Source of the DNA: an uncultured Nonlabens sp.
Lineage (GTDB): Bacteria; Bacteroidota; Bacteroidia; Flavobacteriales; Flavobacteriaceae
Direction: 5' to 3'
Assembly (NCBI GenBank): GCA_947491755.1
Contig: CANLKV010000001.1
Coordinates: 744,001-808,000 of the forward strand
DNA: 64,000 nucleotides
In this document: positions 52,524 through 61,791 of the stretch, in pieces
Numbering within the stretch: the stretch's first letter is position 1
Layout of the letters: every line of letters begins with the position of its first letter
The notes under the pieces: model-generated
Told to the model about the DNA's origin: nothing
What the model saw: only the letters and a program-made list of their open reading frames with translations
Databases searched by the model: none
Position numbers and translations under genes: made by a program

Positions 52524-53930
52524 ATGAAAAAATATAATTTTATTCAAATATTTGCATTGTTATTCCTAGTAATAGCATGTGATGATACGTTAGATTCGAG
52601 GTTATCAACCTCAGTACCTGCGGATGAAGTGGTTGTCGATTTACAATCATTAGACCTAGCTGTTAATGGTACTTACAGCCTGTTGGCAGATGCCGATTTG
52701 TTCAATAGAACGGCATTGCTTTTACCGGACTTTATGTCGGATAATTTATACCTCGATGCTTTTAACAATACAGGGCGTTACTTACCTTTTGATGACTATA
52801 CGGTTCAGGAAAATAATGGTAATGTAGAGGCTACTTACAACGATCTTGCTCGACTTGTAGCTCAAACTACCATTATTTTGAGAGAAGCTGATCAAGTTTC
52901 TTTTCCTGATTCAGAGAGAGCGGAAGCCGATCAATATATAGGGGAAGCTAAGTTTTTGAGAGCTCTTACTTATTTTACCATGCAACGATTTTTTGCACAA
53001 CCTTTCAATTTCACGGCAGATGCTAGTCATCCTGGAGTCCCTATTCCTGATGCTGAATTATTAGGAGGTAACGGTATTGTATCTCCCGCTAGGGCCACTA
53101 CAGCTGAGGTTTATGCGTTAATCATTCAAGATTTACAAGACGCTATTACTTTAATGGAAGCAGATAGTAATGTCTTTAGAGCTGATGTATGGGCTGCTGA
53201 AGCTTTGTTAGCGCGAGTATATCTTAATACTGGGCAATACGACCTTGCAGAGCAGCAAGCCTCACGTGTTATTGATCAGTCTGGTACATCACTTGTAGGA
53301 AATTCTAGTTACATCGCTTCTTGGGCATTAGATAGTACCAGCGAAAGTATTTTTTCCATATCAAATATCTTGACCGATAACTCAGGATTTGATTCCATTG
53401 GCTATTTCTACAGAGGATATGATGATGCTTTTCCTACACCAGATTTTTTAAATTCATTAGAACCAAATGATGTAAGAAATGGATTGTATCAACAGTTAGG
53501 TTCTCCTAATGGTGCAGAATTTTCAGTGTTAAAGTTTCCAGATACCCAGAATCAGGCAGATAACATTCCCGTTTTAAGATTGTCTGAAATGTTCTTAATT
53601 AAGGCAGAGGCTCATGCACGTCAATCAGGTCAGGAAATGATGGCTCAAACAGCACTTGACGCCATACGTTTGAGAGCTAATCCTAATGCTCAACCTACCA
53701 CCGAGACAGGTCAGGCTTTGATAGACAAAATAATACTTGAACGCCGTAAAGAATTAGCATTTGAAGGGTTTCGATTATTCGACCTGACCAGAACCGCTAG
53801 GAGCTTTCAGAAATTCAGACAGGACTTACCTCCTTTAACTATTGATGCACCTACACAATTTACTATTCTTCCTATACCATTAGATGAATTGAATAGAAAT
53901 CCTAACATTGAGCAAAATCCAGGCTATTAA
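52524..53930 (+). CDS. SusD/RagB-family substrate-binding lipoprotein
   Basis: A 468-residue SusD-type protein: lipoprotein signal MKKYNFIQIFALLFLVIAC, helical TPR-like units (GEAKFLRALTYFTMQRFFAQP), LARVYLNTGQYDLAEQQAS, and the C-terminal ILERRKELAFEGFRLFDLTR, LPIPLDELNRNPNIEQNPGY. It sits on the SusC barrel and binds substrate at the surface. Confidence 0.95.
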   Translation: MKKYNFIQIFALLFLVIACDDTLDSRLSTSVPADEVVVDLQSLDLAVNGTYSLLADADLFNRTALLLPDFMSDNLYLDAFNNTGRYLPFDDYTVQENNGNVEATYNDLARLVAQTTIILREADQVSFPDSERAEADQYIGEAKFLRALTYFTMQRFFAQPFNFTADASHPGVPIPDAELLGGNGIVSPARATTAEVYALIIQDLQDAITLMEADSNVFRADVWAAEALLARVYLNTGQYDLAEQQASRVIDQSGTSLVGNSSYIASWALDSTSESIFSISNILTDNSGFDSIGYFYRGYDDAFPTPDFLNSLEPNDVRNGLYQQLGSPNGAEFSVLKFPDTQNQADNIPVLRLSEMFLIKAEAHARQSGQEMMAQTALDAIRLRANPNAQPTTETGQALIDKIILERRKELAFEGFRLFDLTRTARSFQKFRQDLPPLTIDAPTQFTILPIPLDELNRNPNIEQNPGY

Positions 53931-53942
53931 AACTAAAATATT

Positions 53943-55043
53943 ATGAAACTATATAAACATTTTTTATTAGGTATGGGTTTTATTGCCCTGTCTAGTTGCG
54001 ACGATACTGAAAACGATGTTACTTTACCTAGTGACTTCAATTATATTTCTTTTGAAAATTCAGAACTTACAGTTTTTGAAGCTGGCGGTGGATCAGCGGA
54101 AGTTATGCTTACCAGATCAACAGGAGATATAGCTAGTGAACTTACCCTTACTTACACTGTGGCAACGCCTACAAACGGGCGCCCGGCGGTAGAAGGAGTA
54201 GATTATAGTTTGCCAGCAGGTTCTGGTACGGTCACATTTCCAGCAGGAGTCGCTACGGTGACTGTTCCATTGCTCAATATTATCGATAACGATGACTCTG
54301 TAGGAAGTAGGTCTCTCTTATTTAGCATCGATAGTGTAAATGGATTTTTATTAGGCTCCCCTGATTTTCCTGATGCAGGCAATATATTGATTACAATTGC
54401 GGAAGACGATCTATTCACATTTGGAGAAACTAGTTTTGAAGAGGTCACTACTTTCGTTGGAGATATTACATACCCAAAAACGCCGACGGTAACTCAAAAT
54501 AATACGCAGGTTTTGATTCCTAGTTCTACTGACCCGTTCGTAGATTGGACACGTACCACAGGTAATGAATTAGGTTTTGACACTTCATCTTCTCCAGATA
54601 ACTTAATTGATTTAGGTCCAGAGGCCATGGGAGTCCTAAGTAATGAGAATATGGATACCGCCGGAGATTTCTTTACCACAAGATTTAGAAATGGTACAAA
54701 CGGCTATGTAGCGTCTGACTTAGATGGAGCAATTGATATCGTTTTTGATGATATTACAATCCCTGCTGGTACGACTAACCTAGTTTTAGAAGTGTCTTAT
54801 TATATGGCTAGTACCTATGAGGATACGGAAGGTCTTTATATTTATTGGGAAACGGCAGATGGTTTAGGAGAGGCACTTGTTTTTGAACAAGGCCCTGGTG
54901 CACAAATCGATCAATGGATTGATGCTCAGATCCCTATTCCAGCTGAACGTACGGTCGATGGTAGAATTGTGGTAAAAATGTTCAATACATTTGATCCAGA
55001 AACAACCTATCTAGACTACATCGCAATTAAAGGAATTAGATAG
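53943..55043 (+). CDS. Surface lipoprotein with a Calx-beta-like domain
   Basis: A 366-residue protein. Lipoprotein signal ending FIALSSC, then a Calx-beta-like domain (about 30-150: LTVFEAGGGSAEVMLTR, GVDYSLPAGSGTVTFPAG, ILITIAEDD). The C-terminal part (FGETSFEEVTTFVGD, DWTRTTGNELGFDT, AGDFFTTRFRNGTNGYVAS) is a beta-sandwich like choice-of-anchor domains. It is 12 bases after SusD, so it probably acts as an extra surface binding protein of the transporter (SusE/F-like). Confidence 0.75.
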   Translation: MKLYKHFLLGMGFIALSSCDDTENDVTLPSDFNYISFENSELTVFEAGGGSAEVMLTRSTGDIASELTLTYTVATPTNGRPAVEGVDYSLPAGSGTVTFPAGVATVTVPLLNIIDNDDSVGSRSLLFSIDSVNGFLLGSPDFPDAGNILITIAEDDLFTFGETSFEEVTTFVGDITYPKTPTVTQNNTQVLIPSSTDPFVDWTRTTGNELGFDTSSSPDNLIDLGPEAMGVLSNENMDTAGDFFTTRFRNGTNGYVASDLDGAIDIVFDDITIPAGTTNLVLEVSYYMASTYEDTEGLYIYWETADGLGEALVFEQGPGAQIDQWIDAQIPIPAERTVDGRIVVKMFNTFDPETTYLDYIAIKGIR

Positions 55044-55066
55044 AAATTTAGTTTGATTTAGCAAGG

Positions 55067-55096
55067 GGCGCTCTAATTCATTAGAGCGCCTTTTTT
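55067..55096 (+). terminator. Terminator of the SusCD operon
   Basis: Perfect stem GGCGCTCTAA (55067-55076) and TTAGAGCGCC (55081-55090), loop TTCA, then six T. Confidence 0.92.
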
Positions 55097-55570
55097 ATTG
55101 CCCCTGGTTTAGCGGATCTAATAGAATATGAAAAGTGAAAGAATTGTATGTAGTAAATGCTCTCACAGATTACATATATTACTTATCAATTAATTTTACA
55201 GGCTGAATTACAATTACAAACTTTTTATATATAAAAACCCAGCAAGACATTTATTGTAAAACGTACTCAAATTACTTTACAATATGTGGTAAGCCCCTTA
55301 CAATTGTCTTTTTCTAACTTTTTAATGTTTGATTACTACTTTGATATTTTATTTTAAACAAAACTATTTCAGTATTCAAAATGGATAGAAAATCTCTGAA
55401 TTTTGAAATGAATTATCTACGTAAATAAGGCCCACACTATTCATAATGTATTGATTAAGGTAGTTTAAAAATCAATGAAGTTATGATGTCTAGAGTCTAA
55501 TACCTGAAATTCCAAACAAGATATTGAAAAGCGTAAATGTGGTAATCCTATACCATGTAGCCTAATTTAA
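55097..55570. other. Gene-free AT-rich gap
   Basis: No coding sequence, clear hairpin or repeat was seen between the SusCD terminator and the subtilase stop. Confidence 0.5.
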
Positions 55571-57463
55571 TTAGAACTTAATAAATTGCTCAATATAACT
55601 CGAGGTTGAGTCGTTGATTTTTAGGAAATAAACGCCACTACTTAGGTTAGAAACATCAATTCTGGCTCTGTTACCATCCAATAACTGTAAGGTGCTACTG
55701 TCTATTGTCTGTCCTTGTAGGGTGATAATTTCTATATTGACATTGTCTTGAAAAAAATCAAGGTTAAACGTAAGGTCTAGATGATCATTTGCTGGATTTG
55801 GAAAAATTTGAAAGTTTTTATTTCCTATATTATTTGAAAGAGATGCGGTAACTGGTATACCACCATTAATAACAAGCGAGAATGGCTGTGTGATCCGCAA
55901 ATTATCTTTGTGAGTGACATTTACAGTATAGTTGCCTATAGGATTATTTATTTCTACTATCTCAATCACATCAACACTGTTGATACCTTTATCTGCAGCA
56001 CTAGCTGGGTTATCTACGTCGAGACGCCACGGGTAATGTATGGTACCATCCTCTGCAATTACTTGAATATCTAGATCGCTTACTAATACAGGCGTTGAAT
56101 CGTCTTCTACATCACTTGGTAATTCCCCTGGCAAATCGGTCCAGGACAGTGCAATAGTCAACTTTTCTGAGTTCATGGCTGTAAAAGTTTCCGTATAGCT
56201 ATCGCCATCAGCTAGCGATAATTCACTAATGACAGAAGACGTATTCCTAGATTCAATTAATTGTGCGGCCGCAGCAACATCAAAAAGCCCCCACCCATAT
56301 TTATAGTCTGGCCCAGGATGATCTCCAGCTTCTTTGGCAGTCATCAAAGCGATTGCTTTAACGGTTGCAGCATTCATATAACTGGACTCTTTTTGATTGT
56401 AAAATTGTTGTAGCAACAATATACCACCAGTCACCATAGGGGTAGCCATTGAAGTTCCATTTAAAACAACTGTAGCACTATTACTTTCACTGCCTAGACT
56501 ATTCACACCCACTCCCATAGCAACTAGATCAGGTTTAATACGGCCATCATCTGTAGGACCGTAAGAGCTGAAACTAGACATGACTACCGAAAAGGCATCA
56601 GTATAATTTAAAACCGAATTTACAGCACCAACAGTGATGCTGTTTTTAGCAACTGATCTATCCGTTAAAAGATCATAACCTTGATCGTTAGGGTTCAGTC
56701 CATCATTTCTATCGTTACCTGCACTCACCACGGTGAGATATTTAGGGTATAGAAAGGCAATTAAATCATAACCGTTTGCAAGCTCATCGTATTTTCCAAA
56801 ATAAGCAACATCAGTCGTATTATCAGATATACGTCCGTAACTATGGTTTGAAACCAAAAGCCCATCTTCTGCTTGTGCAAACATTTCTGTAGTATCATCT
56901 CCAAAATCAAAACTTGTTAGCTTAGCTTTCGGAGCTATACCTTTAAGATCTGGATTGAGTCCAGCTGCCATAATTGTTCCAGCAACATGAGTGGAATGCC
57001 TGCTTATGGCGGCTCCATTTTCTCCTATAAAAGATCTACCCACTATTTCATCGTGACTAGTCCTAGGGTATCCAGAATCCCAAGTAACTGTTTCCATACC
57101 CTCACCATTAATATTATAGTTCAAATCACCGCCAGTGTAAAGACGATTTGCATTAATCGTTAATGCTCCCTCTCTATTAGTCTCTGAACCTATAAAAACA
57201 GGGGCTCCATATCTATCAATTCTTTCTAGATAAATCATTTCCCCATTCTGGTAAGTTACTCTTTTCATTTCGGGATGATTTTTTAAAAACTCATCAACCT
57301 CTGATTTCCATTTAGAATTTAATTTCAGAATATTCTCCTTGCCATAAGCAATCAAAGTCGTCGCACTTTCTTGTGGGTTACTTTTTTGCTGGTTTAGATT
57401 TTGTGCTGTAGCGCATATAGAACTGGCTAATACAATGCTTAGTATAGAGTAGCTTTTTTTCAT
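55571..57463 (-). CDS. S8-family serine protease with type IX secretion domain
   Basis: A 630-residue subtilisin-like protease. Catalytic triad: Asp129 in VTWDSGY, His156 in RHSTHVAGT, Ser338 in NGTSMATPM, with oxyanion Asn250 in SAGND. Signal peptide MKKSYSILSIVLASSICATAQ. The C-terminus (about 555-630, FQIFPNPANDHLDLTFN ... SGVYFLKI ... FIKF) is a type A sorting domain of the type IX secretion system, so it is secreted across the outer membrane. Divergent from the HAD phosphatase gene. Confidence 0.92.
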   Translation of the reverse strand: MKKSYSILSIVLASSICATAQNLNQQKSNPQESATTLIAYGKENILKLNSKWKSEVDEFLKNHPEMKRVTYQNGEMIYLERIDRYGAPVFIGSETNREGALTINANRLYTGGDLNYNINGEGMETVTWDSGYPRTSHDEIVGRSFIGENGAAISRHSTHVAGTIMAAGLNPDLKGIAPKAKLTSFDFGDDTTEMFAQAEDGLLVSNHSYGRISDNTTDVAYFGKYDELANGYDLIAFLYPKYLTVVSAGNDRNDGLNPNDQGYDLLTDRSVAKNSITVGAVNSVLNYTDAFSVVMSSFSSYGPTDDGRIKPDLVAMGVGVNSLGSESNSATVVLNGTSMATPMVTGGILLLQQFYNQKESSYMNAATVKAIALMTAKEAGDHPGPDYKYGWGLFDVAAAAQLIESRNTSSVISELSLADGDSYTETFTAMNSEKLTIALSWTDLPGELPSDVEDDSTPVLVSDLDIQVIAEDGTIHYPWRLDVDNPASAADKGINSVDVIEIVEINNPIGNYTVNVTHKDNLRITQPFSLVINGGIPVTASLSNNIGNKNFQIFPNPANDHLDLTFNLDFFQDNVNIEIITLQGQTIDSSTLQLLDGNRARIDVSNLSSGVYFLKINDSTSSYIEQFIKF

Positions 57464-57581
57464 CAGAAGATATTTACATCACTAAATATATAAATTTTAG
57501 GATTCTCTATCTATTTTATTTATGTTCCTTTATTATATGTACAACTTCAATTACAAATCTTAGTTTAGAAATTTCCACCCC

Positions 57582-58406
57582 ATGATTCAACTAATTGCCA
57601 CAGATATCGACGGCACACTGCTGGACGAGAACCGATTTATAAGCGCAACTACCGCAGCTGTTTTCAAACAAATTGATCTGCCGCTCGTATTAATTTCTGC
57701 TCGTATGCCACGAGCCATGCATTATTTACAAAGAGCACTTCTTATTGACGCCGCTCCGATGATTTGTTACAACGGCGCTCTAGTGTTGCATGATCATGAC
57801 GTCTTGTATTCAGAGAGCATCCCATTTGACATTGTAAAATCAATTATTGCTATAGGACAGCAGTACGGTTTGCACGTGAGCCTATACCGTAATGACGAAT
57901 GGTTTGTAGAGCAAATGGATGAGTGGGCAGCCAGAGAGGTCAACAATACCCGAACTGAGCCACAAATACAGTCTCTGCAGACCTCATTAAAATATTTTGA
58001 AGAAACGCAAGAAATAGGTGGAACGCACAAAATTATGTTCATGGGGGATAAGGATAAAATGGATCTCGCTTTCGCGAAAGCGAACTCCCAACATTCCACG
58101 CAATTACACTTATACCGCTCAAAGGATACCTACACAGAAATCTCACCAAAAGGCATCTCAAAAAAAACGGCTTTAGAACTTTTATTAGCACGCAAGTTTC
58201 CTGATATCACAATGCAGTCTGTAGCCGCTTTTGGCGATAATTACAATGATACTGAAATGCTTGCTGCAGTAGGTTATGGGGTGGCTGTAGATAATGCGCG
58301 TAGCGAGGTCAAGGCAGCTGCACGATACCACACCGATCACCATAAGAAAAACGGCGTCGCAAGGTGGTTAGAAAATACTTTAATTCATAAAAAAACGGCT
58401 TTGTAA
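57582..58406 (+). CDS. Cof-type HAD-IIB phosphatase
   Basis: A 274-residue HAD hydrolase: motif I ATDIDGTLLDE (Asp8 and Asp10), motif II LVLISARMP, Lys near KGISKKTALELL, and motif IV AFGDNYNDTEML. Type IIB cap. Such proteins dephosphorylate sugar phosphates or cofactors; substrate unknown. The palindrome at 58067 encodes AFAKA. The stop codon lies in the loop of the terminator. Confidence 0.92.
   Translation: MIQLIATDIDGTLLDENRFISATTAAVFKQIDLPLVLISARMPRAMHYLQRALLIDAAPMICYNGALVLHDHDVLYSESIPFDIVKSIIAIGQQYGLHVSLYRNDEWFVEQMDEWAAREVNNTRTEPQIQSLQTSLKYFEETQEIGGTHKIMFMGDKDKMDLAFAKANSQHSTQLHLYRSKDTYTEISPKGISKKTALELLLARKFPDITMQSVAAFGDNYNDTEMLAAVGYGVAVDNARSEVKAAARYHTDHHKKNGVARWLENTLIHKKTAL
58067..58082. 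repeat. Dispersed 16-bp palindrome, copy 14
   Basis: Perfect CGCTTTCGCGAAAGCG, read as AFAKA in LAFAKANSQ of the HAD phosphatase. Confidence 0.95.
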
Positions 58407-58418
58407 AAAGCCGTTTTT
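58391..58418. terminator. Bidirectional terminator between convergent genes
   Basis: Stem AAAAACGGCTTT (58391-58402) and AAAGCCGTTTTT (58407-58418) with loop GTAA, which contains the stop of the HAD gene. A run and T run on both sides suit both strands. Confidence 0.92.
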
Positions 58419-58440
58419 TACTTGTTGTAAAAAGGTAATT

Positions 58441-58977
58441 CTAGTTTTGAATCTCAATAATATCGGCTGAATCTAGATTTGCCGCATTCATTACTGCATC
58501 ATAATTTGCGATATCAATACCAGGATTTTGAGCGATAAAATCTACAGGTAAAATAACAATTCTAAATGTCTGATCGTTCAAATCTGCTGGTGTCAATAGA
58601 TTAAAATCTGTTGACAATGGCCCGTCAATAAAAATAGTAGCATCTCCAGTGGTAAAATCAAAGTTGTACTGGTACTCACCAAAATCACTATAAAGAGTTT
58701 GTGGCAATAACCTCCATAGATCAACGGTTCCTCCATTATTACCTGGAATCTCATCAAATAGAAGATATACTAAGGTCATATCTCCTTCAATGACTTCAAT
58801 ATTGTTAGGATAAACCACTAGATTTGAATAATCTGGCGCAGAGAAATTTAAAGTGATCTCAAAAGACTGTGCTATGCCATCCACACCGTCAAGTCCTGGA
58901 GGTCCTGGAGGTCCCTGATCGCCCTCGCAAGAGGCAAATCCGACAGCTAGTGCAAGAAGTAGTATTACTTTTTTCAT
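58441..58977 (-). CDS. Lipoprotein with a short collagen-like motif
   Basis: A 178-residue protein with lipoprotein signal MKKVILLLALAVGFASC. Right after the lipidated Cys is QGPPGPPGLDGVDG, four Gly-X-Y repeats as in bacterial collagen-like proteins. The rest is a beta-rich domain of unknown type (ITLNFSAPDYSNLVVYP). Likely on the outer membrane. Many flavobacterial lipoproteins carry this short Gly-X-Y linker. Confidence 0.75.
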   Translation of the reverse strand: MKKVILLLALAVGFASCEGDQGPPGPPGLDGVDGIAQSFEITLNFSAPDYSNLVVYPNNIEVIEGDMTLVYLLFDEIPGNNGGTVDLWRLLPQTLYSDFGEYQYNFDFTTGDATIFIDGPLSTDFNLLTPADLNDQTFRIVILPVDFIAQNPGIDIANYDAVMNAANLDSADIIEIQN

Positions 58978-59013
58978 AATTTGTTATTTTAGAAAGTTAA
59001 TAGACCAATAAGT

Positions 59014-60171
59014 ATGCCTAAAATTTTTCATTCTTTTCAAAGAGTTGTGTTAATTGTTCTCTTTATAATGATGCATGGCATTTTTTATGGTCAAATTAAT
59101 GCCGATAGCCTTATGGAGGCGGGCGCTTATAATAAGGCTATTGAATGGTACCAGCAGCAACCTGCAACTGCTGCCATTTATAACAAGATGGCAAGGGCTT
59201 ATAGCAGTCAAGGCAGCACGGGCAAAGCACTAAAGGCTTATGAGAAAAGTATCCAATTAGATTCTACTGCAGTGCTACCTCGTTACAATAGAGCAAAATT
59301 ATTATTGGCCACCAATCAGATTCTAGAAGCGTCTATGGCTTTCTATAAATTAAAATCTCAATTTCCTGAAAATGCTACCTACGCCTACTACCATGCACAA
59401 ACTTTAGAAGAAATAAAGTCTGTAAAACAGGCCATGGATATTTACGAAGTTGTTTTACAGCTAGATCCTAATTATCGCAAAGCCAGAGTGGCACTAGTAC
59501 CACTGCTCATAAAGAATAGAGAGATACCGCTGGCGATCAAATACTGTAAAGAGGTTCTTGAACAAAATCCAGATGATTTACAATTTAATAGTTTGATCGC
59601 ACAAGCGTACTACTACGGAAAAATGTATCAACCAGCAATTGATCATCTAGAGCGGCTGTTTGAACTAAATTATGATACAGATTTTAATCTTAAAATATTA
59701 GCGCTAAGTTACTTTCAATTTAAAGAATGGGATAAATCCATACAGAGTATTGATCGCTATTTAGATCAGTATGACAGTAAAAACAGTGAATTGTACTTTG
59801 TAAAGTCCCAGGCGCACCTGCGGTTACAGCAGTATGAGGCTGCACAGGATGCCATTGAATATAGTATATTGTACAAGCGTCCATCCATAGCACAAGAATA
59901 CTTACAGATGGCGGCTATAAAAGGTGCACAGGAGGATTATAAAGGTACTTTTGAAGCTTTGCTTCTGGCCTATGAAGAAAACAAGGAAGACGAAATGATT
60001 GCCTATCAGCTCGCGCTTGCAGCAGATAAATATTTTGCTGATAAAAAATCTATTTTAAAATATTACGAGCGATTTTTAAATAAGTACGGTAGTGAGAGTA
60101 ACTTTGGCTCTTATATTCAAGATCGTGCCAATGATCTCAAAAAAGAGATCTTTATGAATGTGGAAGATTGA
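59014..60171 (+). CDS. Exported TPR protein
   Basis: A 385-residue protein with a signal peptide (about residues 8-27, VVLIVLFIMMHGIFYGQ) and about eight tetratricopeptide repeats (AYNKAIEWYQQQP, GKALKAYEKSIQLDSTAV, KQAMDIYEVVLQLDPNYRKARV). Probably a periplasmic scaffold. It overlaps the next gene's region, where the start lies three bases past its stop. Confidence 0.8.
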   Translation: MPKIFHSFQRVVLIVLFIMMHGIFYGQINADSLMEAGAYNKAIEWYQQQPATAAIYNKMARAYSSQGSTGKALKAYEKSIQLDSTAVLPRYNRAKLLLATNQILEASMAFYKLKSQFPENATYAYYHAQTLEEIKSVKQAMDIYEVVLQLDPNYRKARVALVPLLIKNREIPLAIKYCKEVLEQNPDDLQFNSLIAQAYYYGKMYQPAIDHLERLFELNYDTDFNLKILALSYFQFKEWDKSIQSIDRYLDQYDSKNSELYFVKSQAHLRLQQYEAAQDAIEYSILYKRPSIAQEYLQMAAIKGAQEDYKGTFEALLLAYEENKEDEMIAYQLALAADKYFADKKSILKYYERFLNKYGSESNFGSYIQDRANDLKKEIFMNVED

Positions 60172-60173
60172 AA

Positions 60174-60674
60174 ATGAGCACAGTAAATTACAGCATCAAA
60201 ATAAGTATAGCATTCATTGTAGCCGTGGCTCTTATCGCTTGTAAAACAGATCATGATAAAACAATAGAAGCTAATCAGCTAGCCGAAAAACGTTTTGTCG
60301 AACTGGACAAAACAACAGTTGATGTCTACCCACAGTTTCAAGATTGTGACGAGATGGATACCACAGCAAACTGTTTCTATAATCACCTCAATCTTTTAGT
60401 AACAAATAAATTAGCTCAAGATACTCTTCAATTAGAAATCACACAACGAGATAGCCTTGTAACTCAGTTTACAGTGACGCATGAGGGTCAAATAAAGTAC
60501 GATAGTATCATTCACTGTGCACAACATCTAGACAGAAAATTTCTTGATAGCTTATTGTTAGATAAATTGACTGGACTTCCTATCATCGATAGTGCGTTAA
60601 AACAAGGAGTACCCGTAACCTCTACTTACTTAATTCCTGTCGTCATACAACCTATACGTCATTCTGATCAATAA
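60174..60674 (+). CDS. Hypothetical lipoprotein
   Basis: About 166 residues from the ATG at 60174; MSTVNYSIKISIAFIVAVA then LIAC gives a lipoprotein signal. The rest is helical and charged (KTDHDKTIEANQLAEK); no family is recognised. It follows the TPR gene and converges on the glycosyltransferase gene, overlapping by 23 bases. Confidence 0.65.
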   Translation: MSTVNYSIKISIAFIVAVALIACKTDHDKTIEANQLAEKRFVELDKTTVDVYPQFQDCDEMDTTANCFYNHLNLLVTNKLAQDTLQLEITQRDSLVTQFTVTHEGQIKYDSIIHCAQHLDRKFLDSLLLDKLTGLPIIDSALKQGVPVTSTYLIPVVIQPIRHSDQ

Positions 60675-61791
60675 CACGACCGCGCCACTTTATCTTTTTC
60701 AGGCTTTGCAATACTATAGCTAGAACGACCAGTGGGTATACAAAATACTGAAGCAGAAATACACGACTCCATCGCTGCGTGACAAAAAATTGAGTGCCTA
60801 CAAGTAGCACAATAAAATCTGTGAATAGTTTGAGCAAGTAAAAACTAAGTAACAAGTTTTTTGAAATACCATCGAGCCAGTAACATACAGGCATTACAAA
60901 AAATAGTAAGTTGATAGCAGCCACATGTGTAGCGATCAGTTTATTAAGTAAACTTTTTGTTTCATTTCCTTTTCTCGCCCATCTTGCTCTTTGTGCAATC
61001 ATTGATTGCCAGGAAGATTTTGCTCTTGTCTTTACTATTGCTTCGCTGCTTTTTAAATAATGACATTGTATCACATTTTCTGCAGCTAGTTTCTCAAGTA
61101 AAAAGATATCATCACCGCTGGAAATATGATCATTGCCGCTGTAGCCTTGTACCTGTTTAAAGGCACTCTTTGTAAAAGACATATTGGCGCCATTACATAT
61201 AAAAGGTTGTCTTATGGCAAAACTACCTGCAGTGATCGTTTGCAGTGCAACCATTTCAAGTTGCTGTAATCGTGCTATAAAGCCACTTCCAGTTATGGCG
61301 AGGGGTCCAGCAATAAACAGTGTGTGTGCGTACTTTTTATAATGCTCGTTATAACTAGCCATCCATTCATGCGGTAACTCACAATCGGCATCAGTTACTA
61401 GAATATGTTCATGGGTGGCTGTATGAATCGCTTGAGAAATGCCATCTTTTTTTGCACTTGTACTATGGATCAGACGATCTAGTAATACTACTGATTGATC
61501 GGTACTATTTTCTTTAAAAGTTTGAGCTATCTCACAACTATCGTCTGTAGAATCGTCGTTAACAAGGATAATCTCTATCAGATTTTTAGAATAAGACTGC
61601 CGTTTTAAATCGTTCAATAGCCGTGGGAGTGTAGCCTGCTCATTGCGGTATACAACGATTACCGTAAACGCAATATCTTTTTTGCTGTCAATTAGCGCCC
61701 TGTGGTGCGGCCTATAATGCAAGGCAGGCATGGCTAGTCCCAATAGACTTAAGGTGTAACCCAACAACAGTATAAGAATGATAAAACTCAT
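60652..61791 (-). CDS. Family 2 glycosyltransferase, membrane bound
   Basis: A 379-residue GT-A enzyme: FTVIVVYRNEQATLPRLLNDL, ILVNDDSTDDS, LVTDADCEL (DxD), and QRARWARKGNE (QxxRW motif). Membrane segments at the N-terminus and at about 295-370. It adds sugar to a lipid or polysaccharide acceptor. It overlaps the flippase-like gene by four bases, so the two act together, maybe in glycolipid synthesis. Confidence 0.88.
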   Translation of the reverse strand: MSFIILILLLGYTLSLLGLAMPALHYRPHHRALIDSKKDIAFTVIVVYRNEQATLPRLLNDLKRQSYSKNLIEIILVNDDSTDDSCEIAQTFKENSTDQSVVLLDRLIHSTSAKKDGISQAIHTATHEHILVTDADCELPHEWMASYNEHYKKYAHTLFIAGPLAITGSGFIARLQQLEMVALQTITAGSFAIRQPFICNGANMSFTKSAFKQVQGYSGNDHISSGDDIFLLEKLAAENVIQCHYLKSSEAIVKTRAKSSWQSMIAQRARWARKGNETKSLLNKLIATHVAAINLLFFVMPVCYWLDGISKNLLLSFYLLKLFTDFIVLLVGTQFFVTQRWSRVFLLQYFVYPLVVLAIVLQSLKKIKWRGRVIDQNDV

